From NCBI GenBank assembly GCA_903838055.1, contig CAILWV010000057.1, positions 1 to 64,000 of the forward strand: 64,000 nucleotides of DNA, given 5' to 3'. Origin of the DNA: an uncultured Bacteroidota bacterium (GTDB lineage: Bacteria; Bacteroidota; Bacteroidia; Flavobacteriales; Flavobacteriaceae). Made by a program: the position numbers and the translations under genes. Positions 1-9,950 of this stretch are shown here, piece by piece; the first letter of the stretch is position 1, and the number at the start of each line of letters is the position of its first letter. The notes beneath the pieces are model-generated. The model made no database searches. It saw only the letters and a program-made list of their open reading frames with translations, and was not told where the DNA came from.

Positions 1-150
1 ATGATCTCTAAAAGACCAAGGTTAGAAAAATTTTCTTTTCCATCAATTCTATAAAGATCGATATGATAAAAATTATTGTTTTTGAGTAAATAACTTCTCA
101 TAATAATAAATGTTGGAGAAATAATTCTTTTTTTAAGATAATATCAAATA
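1..150 (-). pseudogene. TsaE-like (tRNA t6A ATPase) fragment, 5'-truncated, running off the left edge
   Basis: Minus-strand frame reads LKKRIISPTFIIMRSYLLKNNNFYHIDLYRIDGKENFSNLGLLEI, with TsaE hallmarks SPTF and FYHIDLYR. An in-frame TGA lies just upstream and the N-terminal P-loop is absent. Confidence 0.4.
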
Positions 151-285
151 ATATCCAATTTTTGATTTAATTAAAGATTGTTTAATAAAATTATTAGTTA
201 AATGTCGAATAATTATTAAATTTATAGTAAAATTCAGGATAAGTATTTTAACTACATGATTATTAGATTGTAATAAGCGTAATTA

Positions 286-327
286 AAACACGTATTTGTT
301 ATAAAGCTTTATAACAAATACGTGTTT
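286..327. repeat. 42-bp perfect palindrome with no spacer
   Basis: AAACACGTATTTGTTATAAAG|CTTTATAACAAATACGTGTTT; every position pairs around the AAGCTT centre. Confidence 0.9.
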
Positions 328-411
328 AACAGTCATCTATAGGAAAACGAAATGAGCAAATTAAAGGAAATATTTCACCTTAATTTGCCCAATAACAACC
401 ATCAATTTAAT

Positions 412-957
412 CTACTTTATAAACTTTACAAGCTCAGACTTTTTAGCTTCATAGTCTTCTTTTGAAATCAAACCCAAGTCTAATTTGTCTTTTGCTTTTT
501 TAAGTTCACCCAAAGCTTCATCACTTGTCATTCCAAAAGATTTTATTTCACCATTCAAAATTGCATTTTCAAAATCTACATTGTAATTTCCCATGCCAGT
601 TGAGCTTTTTGCTTTTAACCAAATTGTGAACCCAGCTCTTCTTGTTCCTGAAATTCTAAACTTCATAATTTCAGCTTTTTGACCACTTACACCAATTGAT
701 AGTGGAACCAAAGGTGTCATAAGCCCATCACCAGAAGAAAGAAATGCAAAAGTTTTATTGCTTGAAGGAACTCCAATAGTTATCTTATCTCCAATTTTAT
801 AAACGGAACCGTCTTTGGCAACATATTCTGTAATGTCTCCATTGTATGATGGTCGCTCTTTAGCAGAAGTTATTTCATCATAAGATGCCTTTACAGTTTC
901 TTGACCAAAACCTACCAAACCAAACAATAACACTGTACTTAATAATAATTTTTTCAT
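412..957 (-). CDS. secreted protein with C-terminal SHOCT-like motif
   Basis: Signal peptide MKKLLLSTVLLFGLVGFGQ; C-terminus LGELKKAKDKLDLGLISKEDYEAKKSELVKFI resembles SHOCT. Confidence 0.7.
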   Translation of the reverse strand: MKKLLLSTVLLFGLVGFGQETVKASYDEITSAKERPSYNGDITEYVAKDGSVYKIGDKITIGVPSSNKTFAFLSSGDGLMTPLVPLSIGVSGQKAEIMKFRISGTRRAGFTIWLKAKSSTGMGNYNVDFENAILNGEIKSFGMTSDEALGELKKAKDKLDLGLISKEDYEAKKSELVKFIK

Positions 958-997
958 AATAGTTATTTTAAATTTTCAACAAATTACTTCTAGTATT

Positions 998-1015
998 TTG
1001 ACAACTAAGGTCAAT
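998..1015. promoter_or_regulatory. candidate WYL-regulator operator, copy 1 (upstream of the 412-957 gene)
   Basis: TTGACAACTAAGGTCAAT, inverted repeat TTGAC-N7-GTCAA. Confidence 0.6.
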
Positions 1016-1035
1016 CATTTGTTTATGTTATTTAA

Positions 1036-1053
1036 ATTGACCTAATTTGTCGA
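1036..1053. promoter_or_regulatory. candidate WYL-regulator operator, copy 2 (upstream of the WYL gene)
   Basis: ATTGACCTAATTTGTCGA; reverse complement TCGACAAATTAGGTCAAT. Confidence 0.6.
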
Positions 1054-1067
1054 TATATTTTCATTTT

Positions 1068-1988
1068 ATGCTGAATCAACACAAAATACTTAGAGTTTTA
1101 CAGCTCATTTCTTTGCTCAAAAAAGAGCCATCTAAATCAATTAAATTTCTTGCTGGGATATTGGAAAGTACTGACAGAACCGTCTATCGCTATTTGGATT
1201 TAGTAAAAGAATTGGGATTTGATTTACAACGAGATTCCCATAATCGATTTTTTATTGGAAGTGAAAAAGAGAATGAAACTATTGATTTTACCAATGAAGA
1301 AGCATCACTGTTGCGAGAACTGTTACTAAGTAGCGGAACAAAAAGCAATCTGAAGGATGCAATATTGAGAAAAATATACTTAAAATCTGAAATTGTTATT
1401 CAGGGCAATCATTTGCTTAATGCCCACTTAGGAAAAATAGTTTCTGTTTTAAGCAAAGCCATAGGTGAGCGTAAACAAGTAGTATTGAAGAAGTATCAAT
1501 CTGCTAATTCCAATACTATTACAGACCGTTTGGTGGAACCAATTAGCTTTACCGATAACTACGCTTCGTTGTGTGCTTTTGAGGTGGAAACATCAAAAAA
1601 CAAGTACTTTAATATAGAACGCATCAACGAAGTTGAAGTATTGCAAAAACAAAATGAATTTGAAGACCAACACCAATTAGATGCTCCCGATGCTTTTGGT
1701 TTTACAGCTTTGAATGGATTGCCTTTTGATATAGATATAAGACTTAATTTAAGAGCTTTTGTGCTACTAAAACAAGAATATCCAATGGTTGTTCCTTTTA
1801 CAAAACAAGAGCCTAAAACCAATAATTACAGATTAAAAATGAGTATTAATAATCCTAAACCAGTAATTCGGTTTGTTCTTGGATTACTAGACGATGTTGA
1901 GATTATAGGCTCTATCGAATTTAAAGACTATTTAAAGAATTATGTCTTTACAACTTTAGAAAATAACAAAAGTGATTTTGAAAATTAA
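1068..1988 (+). CDS. HTH-WYL domain transcriptional regulator
   Basis: N-terminal HTH (ILRVLQLISLLKKEPSKSIKFLAGILESTDRTVYRYLDLVKELGF) followed by WYL-like C-terminus. ATG at 1068 is a more likely start than the TTG at 1047. Confidence 0.75.
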   Translation: MLNQHKILRVLQLISLLKKEPSKSIKFLAGILESTDRTVYRYLDLVKELGFDLQRDSHNRFFIGSEKENETIDFTNEEASLLRELLLSSGTKSNLKDAILRKIYLKSEIVIQGNHLLNAHLGKIVSVLSKAIGERKQVVLKKYQSANSNTITDRLVEPISFTDNYASLCAFEVETSKNKYFNIERINEVEVLQKQNEFEDQHQLDAPDAFGFTALNGLPFDIDIRLNLRAFVLLKQEYPMVVPFTKQEPKTNNYRLKMSINNPKPVIRFVLGLLDDVEIIGSIEFKDYLKNYVFTTLENNKSDFEN

Positions 1989-2227
1989 TTAACCAATAGC
2001 AAAAATATTCCTAGAGGAATAGCAATTAAAACTAATAAAGTAAGCATACATCCACTGCCAACAGTAGTTTTATTGTAAACCTTATTGTAAACAAATTTTT
2101 TCGGATTGGTTATCCAGCCATAGCCACGAGGTGCTTTTAGACCTAATTCATTTTGGACTATTCTTTTTACAGAAGTTCGTGCCGCTATTCTTTTGGTAAT
2201 TGAAGGTATTCTTAATCCGAATTTCAT
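1985..2227 (-). CDS. small basic protein with C-terminal transmembrane helix
   Basis: 80 aa ORF ending MLTLLVLIAIPLGIFLLLV. Confidence 0.5.
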   Translation of the reverse strand: MKFGLRIPSITKRIAARTSVKRIVQNELGLKAPRGYGWITNPKKFVYNKVYNKTTVGSGCMLTLLVLIAIPLGIFLLLVN

Positions 2228-2257
2228 AATTGGTGTTTTATTACAACTTACCTCTAA

Positions 2258-3793
2258 TTAATTATTAATTCTTTTATAATAGTGATATATGCATTTTGGT
2301 AATGAAAATGTTGTAGTTTCTTTGTCTAAACGGTCAATTTCAGGATTTTCTCTGTAATTAAAAAAAAGTAATCCGTCTTCATCTTTATGTATAATTAGGG
2401 AATATCTATTTAAAATTTCTAAAACTTCTTTTGAAGAATTATGAAATTTATATTCTTCTATTTTTTCTAATAAATCATTATATTTCACATTTGAGTTATC
2501 AGCCAAATAAAGAAGAATATTTTCAAAAATAAAAGACTTTTCAGTTTCGTTAAAATATAAACTTAATTCGCTTTTTATTTCTAAAATATTAATTTGAATA
2601 TATTTTGCTAAAATTAATTTTACTGTCTTCTTGTCAATTGGAAAAGTATAGTTATTATTTCCAATAATTGATAAAAATGTTATAAAATCTCTGGGTCTAT
2701 AAAAAGTAAAATCTGCTATATATTTAAATGACGATTTGTATGGAGTAATATTTGGATTGTAGTTTTCTCTTTCAAACAGAGAATACCATGGGTCTTTTAT
2801 ATCAAATTTTATATTTTTTTTAATGAAATTAAGTTCTAATCGTTTGTTTACAAGTTTTTTTAAGGGTAATTTATTTTCATTTTCTTTATACAACTCATTA
2901 TTGTACCAATTAATGTATATTTCATAACTTGAAAATAATTTTGCGGAGTCGGCATATTTAGCTACAATATTTTGTCTAATATCATCTCTTAAAAACATTA
3001 AAATTTTGGCATTATTGTTTTTAAAAATATCATTATTATATTTTTTTGACAATCTAATTAATTCTATTATTTTATCATTATCACTTTCATTTTGTATAGA
3101 ATAATTTATATCTAAATCATCAAATAAAATCCAAAATTCCGAAGTTTTATTAACGTCATAGTTTAAAATAATTTCAACTATTTCTCTTAATGGTGGTATT
3201 AGTTTGTAAAAAGGGGCTTTTGATGTTTTAACGTCAAAATATTTTTTTAGTACTCCCCCAAAAACCTGACTCAAAACATTAAAATTAACTTCACCTCCAT
3301 TTTGTAATGAAACACTATCAATTTGATATTTGTCAATATTGACTATTCCAGAATTTCTATCTATAAAGTCCTTTAATTTTCCATATTCCTTTGTGTAAAT
3401 TCCTCCACCATTTTTAATAATCAATTTAACTAGATTTACTAATATCAGCCATTCAAGAATAACGTACTCTTTTTTGCTTTTCAATTCATCTTGCTGAATA
3501 ATTCTTTCAAGTTCAAAATCACTAATTCTAATCAGAGCTGCATCCGAATTATTTGAAACATCTGAAGTGTCTTTAATAAATTTAGCAATTGCAGATTTAC
3601 CTACCCCTTTCCTGCCTGTAAATAAAAACTTTCCAATTTCCATTTCACCAAGAACTTCAAGATAATCTTTAAAATAATTTGGCAGACTTAAATCTCCATT
3701 ATTTTCTGCTTCTGCTTCTGTTGCTCCAAAATAAAATCCTTTAGTACTTCCATTAGAAAAAACCTTATCCTTTAAATTGTCTAAAATCCCCAT
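2258..3793 (-). CDS. P-loop ATPase, Sll1717-like family (defence-associated)
   Basis: Walker A FTGRKGVGKSAIAKF; FYFGATEAEAE start; RDDIR and FTFYRPRDFITFL motifs. Confidence 0.7.
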   Translation of the reverse strand: MGILDNLKDKVFSNGSTKGFYFGATEAEAENNGDLSLPNYFKDYLEVLGEMEIGKFLFTGRKGVGKSAIAKFIKDTSDVSNNSDAALIRISDFELERIIQQDELKSKKEYVILEWLILVNLVKLIIKNGGGIYTKEYGKLKDFIDRNSGIVNIDKYQIDSVSLQNGGEVNFNVLSQVFGGVLKKYFDVKTSKAPFYKLIPPLREIVEIILNYDVNKTSEFWILFDDLDINYSIQNESDNDKIIELIRLSKKYNNDIFKNNNAKILMFLRDDIRQNIVAKYADSAKLFSSYEIYINWYNNELYKENENKLPLKKLVNKRLELNFIKKNIKFDIKDPWYSLFERENYNPNITPYKSSFKYIADFTFYRPRDFITFLSIIGNNNYTFPIDKKTVKLILAKYIQINILEIKSELSLYFNETEKSFIFENILLYLADNSNVKYNDLLEKIEEYKFHNSSKEVLEILNRYSLIIHKDEDGLLFFNYRENPEIDRLDKETTTFSLPKCIYHYYKRINN

Positions 3794-3812
3794 TTGTATA
3801 TTTAATTTATTA

Positions 3813-5117
3813 TTAAGGTATTTTTATCGCTAAATCTTCTCCCTGCAACGCTTCTCTCAAAACCTGTTGCAACAACATTTCATTATATCCTTGGCTTTCT
3901 TTTATGCTTTGCTCTAAACCATCGCAAAACGACATTAACTCCTCCAACTTGGCTACAATTTGCTCTTGCTCGTGAAGTGGTGGAAGTGGCACTTTGAATC
4001 TTTTTATTTTGTTTATTCCTAAATCAGGAATACTATTATTTGTGGTATTTAATGTTGCTTGCTTTAAAGTAAAACCACTATCAAGAAGGAAATTTATATA
4101 TTTTAAATTAGGATTTAAAGTTCGAATAGTACAACAGGAATATGAAGCAAGATATTTTTCTTTTGTTTTAACTATTCTTGATTTTCCTAAATTAGCACCC
4201 CGTCTGGAATAAATTATATCATTTTTTTGCGGTTTAAAATTCCTTGTAAAGTATTCATAATCTTCTTCAGAAATATACTTTACATCATTTAAATAATTAA
4301 TCGTACCATCATCCAATAAATCTTTAGCTGATAAAAACATAACACCCCCATTTGAAACAGCTTTAGGCATTTGATGTTCCATATCAAATATCGTTTCAGA
4401 TATATCATCAAAATTACACCAAACCCAATGCTCTGGAATTTCAAAAGGAATTTCATCTTCTGTAATAGTAGGTAACCCTTTTTCTTTTTTTAGTTTTTTC
4501 TCAGCAATTAATTGGGCTTTCTCTGCTTTTATTTTTTCTAACAGTTGTTTTCCTGTTTCTTTGGTATTAGTGCTTTTTACTAATTTCCCTTGCAACGCTT
4601 CACGCAAAAAAGCCTGACGCAATTGCTTGATTAGAATGAGTTGCTGAGTAAGTTCAATTTTCAATTCAATTTTGGACTCTCGCAAATTTACAAATTGAAC
4701 TTTAGTTACAATTTGTTTATCAATATCAAAATAGGGTAATTTATAATTACCAAATGCTTTCATGCCGATTGCCTCTTTTGAAGTTCCAGCTTTGGTGCTA
4801 TTAACAATATCATTTTTAAATTCATTAAAAATCATGTGATAAAACTTCAAATCTATTGGAAGTTTTATAGGGTCTTTCGCAGTAATAATAAAACACAAGT
4901 CACTTGATATAAATTTACCATTAACATGATGTGTTCTTCCTAATGAACCCGAAGCAGCTGCTGCAAATACTAATGCTTCACAGTCATGCGTATATTCGTT
5001 ATGTGTTTTCCATTCAGAAGATGCAGTAATAAAGTCAAATTGACCTTCGGTACATTTTGAACTTTGTAATATTCCTTTTTCAAAGTGGAATAAATCATCA
5101 ATCCTCATTAAACTCAT
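3813..5117 (-). CDS. hsdS: type I restriction-modification specificity subunit HsdS
   Basis: Two TRD-like halves; IPEHWVWCNFDDI; PLPPLHEQEQIVAKLEELMSFCD; repeated LREALQG. Confidence 0.9.
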   Translation of the reverse strand: MSLMRIDDLFHFEKGILQSSKCTEGQFDFITASSEWKTHNEYTHDCEALVFAAAASGSLGRTHHVNGKFISSDLCFIITAKDPIKLPIDLKFYHMIFNEFKNDIVNSTKAGTSKEAIGMKAFGNYKLPYFDIDKQIVTKVQFVNLRESKIELKIELTQQLILIKQLRQAFLREALQGKLVKSTNTKETGKQLLEKIKAEKAQLIAEKKLKKEKGLPTITEDEIPFEIPEHWVWCNFDDISETIFDMEHQMPKAVSNGGVMFLSAKDLLDDGTINYLNDVKYISEEDYEYFTRNFKPQKNDIIYSRRGANLGKSRIVKTKEKYLASYSCCTIRTLNPNLKYINFLLDSGFTLKQATLNTTNNSIPDLGINKIKRFKVPLPPLHEQEQIVAKLEELMSFCDGLEQSIKESQGYNEMLLQQVLREALQGEDLAIKIP

Positions 5118-6550
5118 TTCACAGCATTTTTTAATTGTTCTAATAAACTATTGCTTTTATCAAAAGAGTTATGCAATAAATCCATCAATTCTATACTATT
5201 GTATTCATGTGTTTCATCTTGTTTGGTTGGATTTTTAAAGTCCAAATCATAATTACGGTCTATGATGGTTTGGATTGGTACTTTCCATGCAATATCACTT
5301 TCCTTTCGGTCTGTCCACCATGTTTTTATAGGGTCAAACTCTTTAGCTTGTATTGGTTTGGTTTTGTTGTAAGCCTTTTGCCCTTCAGGTAATTTGTGTT
5401 CGTAATACCAAATTTCTTTGGTAGGTGTTCCTTTGGTAAAAAACAATAAATTAGTCGCTACCGTTGCATACGGTTGAAAAACAGAGTTAGGTAATCGTAT
5501 AATCGTGTGAAGGTTGCAATCTTCCAACAGTTTTTGTCGTACCCGTTGTTTTACACCATCACCAGTAAGCGAACCATCAGGCAATACAATTCCTGCACGA
5601 CCTCCTTGTTTTAATAAATGTATCATTAAAATCAGGAACAAATCGGCACTTTCTTTAGTTCTAAAGTTTTGTGGGAAGTTGTTTTCGTTATTGTTGGCTA
5701 CAATCCCTCCAAATGGTGGGTTGGCTAAAATAGCATTAACACGGTGTTTCTCTGTAAAGTTGCTCAAAGGTTGGTCTAAGGCATCACCAAAACGAATGTT
5801 AGGCACTTCCATATCGTGCAAAATCAAGTTGGTTGTTGCTAACAAATATGGTAACGGTTTGTATTCCCAACCTATAATGTTTTCTCCAATACTTTTGCTT
5901 TCTTCAACACTATTGGCTTGCAATTTTAAATGTTCAATGGCACAAGTCAAATAACCTCCTGTTCCACACGCAGGGTCTAATATTTTTTCACCCAATTGTG
6001 GGTTAATCATTTCGGTAATAAACGAAGTAATGGCACGTGGTGTATAAAACTCTCCACTTTTACCAGCACTTTGTAAACCTTTTAAAATGCTTTCGTACAG
6101 TTCGCCAAAAGCATGACGGTCTTTGGCAACGTTAAAGTCCATTTCGTTCAGCTTGTTCAACACTTTACGAATGTTGATACCACTTTTCATGTAGTTGTTG
6201 TTGCCTTCAAAAACTTCACGTACAATTAATGCTCTGCGATTGCCAGTGCTTACATCAATGTTACGCAAAGCAGGAAACAATTGTCGGTCTAAAAATTCTA
6301 ATAATTCATCACCTGTCATTCCTTCATCATCGCCAGCCCAATTGCCTTTGGCTTTAACCCAATGAAACAAATCAGGAATTGGCGAAGTGTAATTATCATC
6401 TAGTAATTCTAGTTCTTTGTCTTTATCAGAGAATATCTTTAAGAAAAGCATCCAACCGAGTTGTTCAATGCGTTGGGCATCACCGTTAAGACCTGTGTCT
6501 TGCCACATGATGGTTTGTATGCTTTTAAGTATAGAGGAAATGTTGGACAT
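5114..6550 (-). CDS. hsdM: type I restriction-modification methyltransferase HsdM
   Basis: DPACGTGGYL and NPPFGG motifs; GEFYTPRAI; 4-bp overlap with hsdS. Confidence 0.95.
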   Translation of the reverse strand: MSNISSILKSIQTIMWQDTGLNGDAQRIEQLGWMLFLKIFSDKDKELELLDDNYTSPIPDLFHWVKAKGNWAGDDEGMTGDELLEFLDRQLFPALRNIDVSTGNRRALIVREVFEGNNNYMKSGINIRKVLNKLNEMDFNVAKDRHAFGELYESILKGLQSAGKSGEFYTPRAITSFITEMINPQLGEKILDPACGTGGYLTCAIEHLKLQANSVEESKSIGENIIGWEYKPLPYLLATTNLILHDMEVPNIRFGDALDQPLSNFTEKHRVNAILANPPFGGIVANNNENNFPQNFRTKESADLFLILMIHLLKQGGRAGIVLPDGSLTGDGVKQRVRQKLLEDCNLHTIIRLPNSVFQPYATVATNLLFFTKGTPTKEIWYYEHKLPEGQKAYNKTKPIQAKEFDPIKTWWTDRKESDIAWKVPIQTIIDRNYDLDFKNPTKQDETHEYNSIELMDLLHNSFDKSNSLLEQLKNAVK

Positions 6551-6552
6551 TA

Positions 6553-7563
6553 TTATGTTGTTAAGTTGTCAAAATTTAAAAAATGTTGAAATGATTTATT
6601 AGCAATCATTTCTTCTTGAGGATATATATAATCTTTATTTATTGGAAATCTTTTTCCTTTGGTCAATTTTAGTTTGATGTATTCATATAAAGATTTGTGT
6701 ATATTCAAACATATAATTTTTGGTAAGTAATAAGGACTTTCTTCAACCATTTTAGTTTCCCCCTTAAAAAAAAATTCTAAAGGTCTATTTTTACTCGAAT
6801 TAAAAATAAAAAGTCCTTTCTGGTTAATAATATTTAAATTTTGTTGGTTCCAAACTAAATTGAAAGAGGGTCTGTTACGTAAACTAAATGCAAACCCATT
6901 TCTCTTATAACCTGGAATTTGTGCGATTTTAATATCTTGTAATGTATTGTAATTGAAGTTTTGAAATTTTTCGATTTCATTGTCTGAATTAACTTTTGGA
7001 AATTTTTCTAATATTTTGTCAATTTGATTTAAACCTGATTGAACATATAGAAGATAGTTTGTAAGCTCCTTCCATTTAGTATTTATTATATAAATTGAAC
7101 AATAATTATCTATATCATTATCTGAGTCAGCTAATTTTAGACCATCTGTAGCAAAAAAAAGAGCATTTTCAAAACTATAAGTCCAATCTAGTAATGGCGT
7201 AGGAGCACCATAATGTTGAAGAAAACTAAGTATCGAAATATCAAAGGCAGGTTGACCAAAAGCATTAAAAAACTTTTCTAATAACCCATTTTGCCAATTT
7301 TTTGCATTATTTATTTCTAATTTAATGAATTCATTATATGTCCTTCCTAATTTTTGAAGTTCCATATTTAACCATTTCCTTTGCGATGAGTTATATAATT
7401 TATACTTTGCGTCTGGACATCCTCTAAAGACAAGGCCTTCTTTTATTTGTTCCTTTTTATATTTTTCAATGTAAATGTCTAATTGTTCTTTTGAATCAAT
7501 GTTAATTTGTTCAAAAGATTCTTCTTTATCTTTTAGAGAACTGTATATTTCTAATTTTGACAT
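6553..7563 (-). CDS. FRG domain-containing protein
   Basis: VFRGCPDAKYKLYNSSQRKWL, LQHYGAPTPLLDWTYSFENALFFAT motifs typical of FRG proteins. Confidence 0.85.
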   Translation of the reverse strand: MSKLEIYSSLKDKEESFEQINIDSKEQLDIYIEKYKKEQIKEGLVFRGCPDAKYKLYNSSQRKWLNMELQKLGRTYNEFIKLEINNAKNWQNGLLEKFFNAFGQPAFDISILSFLQHYGAPTPLLDWTYSFENALFFATDGLKLADSDNDIDNYCSIYIINTKWKELTNYLLYVQSGLNQIDKILEKFPKVNSDNEIEKFQNFNYNTLQDIKIAQIPGYKRNGFAFSLRNRPSFNLVWNQQNLNIINQKGLFIFNSSKNRPLEFFFKGETKMVEESPYYLPKIICLNIHKSLYEYIKLKLTKGKRFPINKDYIYPQEEMIANKSFQHFLNFDNLTT

Positions 7564-9950
7564 TATGCTTGTTTATATAATTCGTTTTCTAATTCTTTTA
7601 CTGCATCCAAGTAATGTTGTTTATCCCCAAAATGACTTATGATTTCTATTGGAGAGCCATATTCATCAAAAGGCTTTACCCTCAACACTTCAATGCTTTC
7701 AATATTCTCAACGCCTTCATCGGCATATTTATCAAGTAAGGTTTCTAATACTTTTCGAGCTTGGTCACCATACTTGGTAAAGTAGTTGCGTTTCTTAACA
7801 TTGTTTACACGCTCTTTTCTCGTTAATGGCGGTTGGTCATACGCCACATGACAAATCAAATCAAACAAATCAAGTTGTTTGTCAACGGCATCATAAAGTG
7901 CTTCAACCATCACGCCTTGTTCTTGTAATTCTTTGATGATGGCTTCTTTTTTGTCTGCATGGTTCCAAGACAATAGGAAATCTTCCAAAGATGTGTATTT
8001 TCCTTTTATTATTTCTTTGGTATGGTCTTTTAAACTTATTGTAATCGGCTTGCCATTAGAGTCAAAAAACAACTCTCTGGAAACTAAAACCGAAACATTT
8101 ACACCATTGATGTATTGTTTGGGTTTTTTGATATATTCTGTTTGCGGTTCTTCAAATGTATTTCTAATTACAGGTTTTACTATAGTAATTTCAGCACCTG
8201 TTACTTCGTCAATAATTGGGGTTTCATCTTCTTCTTCCTCATCCTCAATATCAGTCAAATCAACATCTTCAGTAATAGGTTTCACTCGAAGTGGGTCTCC
8301 ATCAAAAGCAGGGTCAGCAAAATTATCAGTAGCATTTCTGAAGTCTAAAATCGTAAAATACAATTTGTCAAATTCTTCATTAATTCGGGTTCCTCGACCT
8401 ACAATTTGCTTAAACTTGGTCATGGAATTAATATTGGCATCCAATACAATAACCTTGCATGTTTGGGCATCAACACCTGTTGTCATTAGTTCAGAAGTGG
8501 TGGCAATAACAGGATATTTTTCTTCGGGATTGATAAAGTTATCTAGTTCTCGTTTGCCTTCATCATTATCACCCGTAATTTGCATCACATATTTGTAATT
8601 TTCAGCAACCAAATCGGCATTATGTCTTGAAATTGCATTTCGCATCCTTTCGGCATGGTCAATATCAACACAAAAAATAATAGTTTTTGCAAAACGGTCT
8701 AGTCCTTTTAGGTATTCCGTTACTTTTTGAGCAATAATATCTGTTCGTTCATCAATAACCAGCTTCCTGTCAAAATCTTTACGGTTGTAGATACGGTCTT
8801 CAATTTCAACTCCATCTTTGTCGGTTTTCCCTTGTTGTGGTCGATACCCTTCGGAATCTACATTCAAAGCCACACGAATCACTTTGTACGGTGCTAGAAA
8901 CCCATCATCAATTCCTTGTTTTAGCGAATAAGTGTAAACAGGTTCTCCAAAGTATTCCGTATTGCTTGTTTCTTTGGTTTCTCTAGGAGTAGCAGTTAAA
9001 CCAATATGAGTTGCGTTGTTAAAATAAGTTAGTATTTCTCTCCAAGCACTTTCTTCATTGGCACTACCACGGTGACACTCGTCAATAACAATCAAATCAA
9101 AAAAGTCAGGAGAAAATTGTTTGTAAGCATTGGCTTCTTCATCAGAGCCAGTTAAACCTTGATATAAAGCCAAGTATATTTCATAACTTTTGTCAATCAT
9201 TCGGTGTTTAACTACCGTCATTTTATCTTTGAAATGTTTGAAATCACCTCTTTTGGTTTGGTCAATCAAAGCATTTCTATCGGCAAGAAAAAGGATTCTT
9301 TTTTTGGCACCACTTTTCCAAAGTCTATGAATAATTTGGAAAGCAGTATAGGTTTTTCCAGTTCCAGTTGCCATTACCAAAATGATTCGGTTTTGCCCAT
9401 TTGCAATAGCTTCAACAGTTCTGTTTACAGCAATTTGTTGGTAGTATCTAGGTTTACGACCTGAACCATCCGAAAAGTATTTTTGCAAAGCTATTTTCTC
9501 TCCATTTGGAGTTACGATGCCTTTATATTGTTTGTATTTATCCCATAAAGCTTCGGGAGAAGGAAACTCTTCTATCGATAATTCCGTTTCAATTGTAGCA
9601 TCCGTTACTGTTCTATCGTGAAATAGGAAACCATCACCATTGCTACTAAAAACACATGGAATATCTAAGGTTATTGCGTAACCTAGAGCTTGTTGAATAC
9701 CTGCTCTAACAGAATGTTTGTTGTCTTTTGCTTCAATTACCGCAATCGGATTATCTTGATAATATAGAATGTAATCAGCCCGTTTCCGCTCCCCACGTGC
9801 TGTTAACTTACCTCTAACGTAGATTTTGCCATCAGTAAAGAAAACTTCTTCCAAAATTTGCTTATGCAAATCCCATCCTGCCTTTTGAAGTGCAGGAGTT
9901 ATAAATTTTGTACAAATATCTCTTTCAGATAAACTCTTTTTATTTATCAT
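7563..9950 (-). CDS. hsdR: type I restriction endonuclease subunit HsdR
   Basis: ILVMATGTGKTYTAFQII, DECHRGS, GLTATP, QIVGRGTRI; N-terminal AVIEAKDNKHS nuclease region. Confidence 0.95.
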   Translation of the reverse strand: MINKKSLSERDICTKFITPALQKAGWDLHKQILEEVFFTDGKIYVRGKLTARGERKRADYILYYQDNPIAVIEAKDNKHSVRAGIQQALGYAITLDIPCVFSSNGDGFLFHDRTVTDATIETELSIEEFPSPEALWDKYKQYKGIVTPNGEKIALQKYFSDGSGRKPRYYQQIAVNRTVEAIANGQNRIILVMATGTGKTYTAFQIIHRLWKSGAKKRILFLADRNALIDQTKRGDFKHFKDKMTVVKHRMIDKSYEIYLALYQGLTGSDEEANAYKQFSPDFFDLIVIDECHRGSANEESAWREILTYFNNATHIGLTATPRETKETSNTEYFGEPVYTYSLKQGIDDGFLAPYKVIRVALNVDSEGYRPQQGKTDKDGVEIEDRIYNRKDFDRKLVIDERTDIIAQKVTEYLKGLDRFAKTIIFCVDIDHAERMRNAISRHNADLVAENYKYVMQITGDNDEGKRELDNFINPEEKYPVIATTSELMTTGVDAQTCKVIVLDANINSMTKFKQIVGRGTRINEEFDKLYFTILDFRNATDNFADPAFDGDPLRVKPITEDVDLTDIEDEEEEDETPIIDEVTGAEITIVKPVIRNTFEEPQTEYIKKPKQYINGVNVSVLVSRELFFDSNGKPITISLKDHTKEIIKGKYTSLEDFLLSWNHADKKEAIIKELQEQGVMVEALYDAVDKQLDLFDLICHVAYDQPPLTRKERVNNVKKRNYFTKYGDQARKVLETLLDKYADEGVENIESIEVLRVKPFDEYGSPIEIISHFGDKQHYLDAVKELENELYKQA

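Noticed and set aside
3838-4620. Repeated LREALQG segments in HsdS as a phase-variable shufflon
   Set aside because: These match the normal conserved regions of HsdS; no second hsdS copy, inverted repeat or recombinase adjacent to it.
5514-5954. 146-aa plus-strand ORF antisense to hsdM
   Set aside because: Shadow ORF opposite the conserved methylase motifs.
7933-8598. 221-aa plus-strand ORF antisense to hsdR
   Set aside because: Fully inside hsdR on the opposite strand; Ser/Val/Ile-rich shadow of the acidic hsdR segment; no domain sense.
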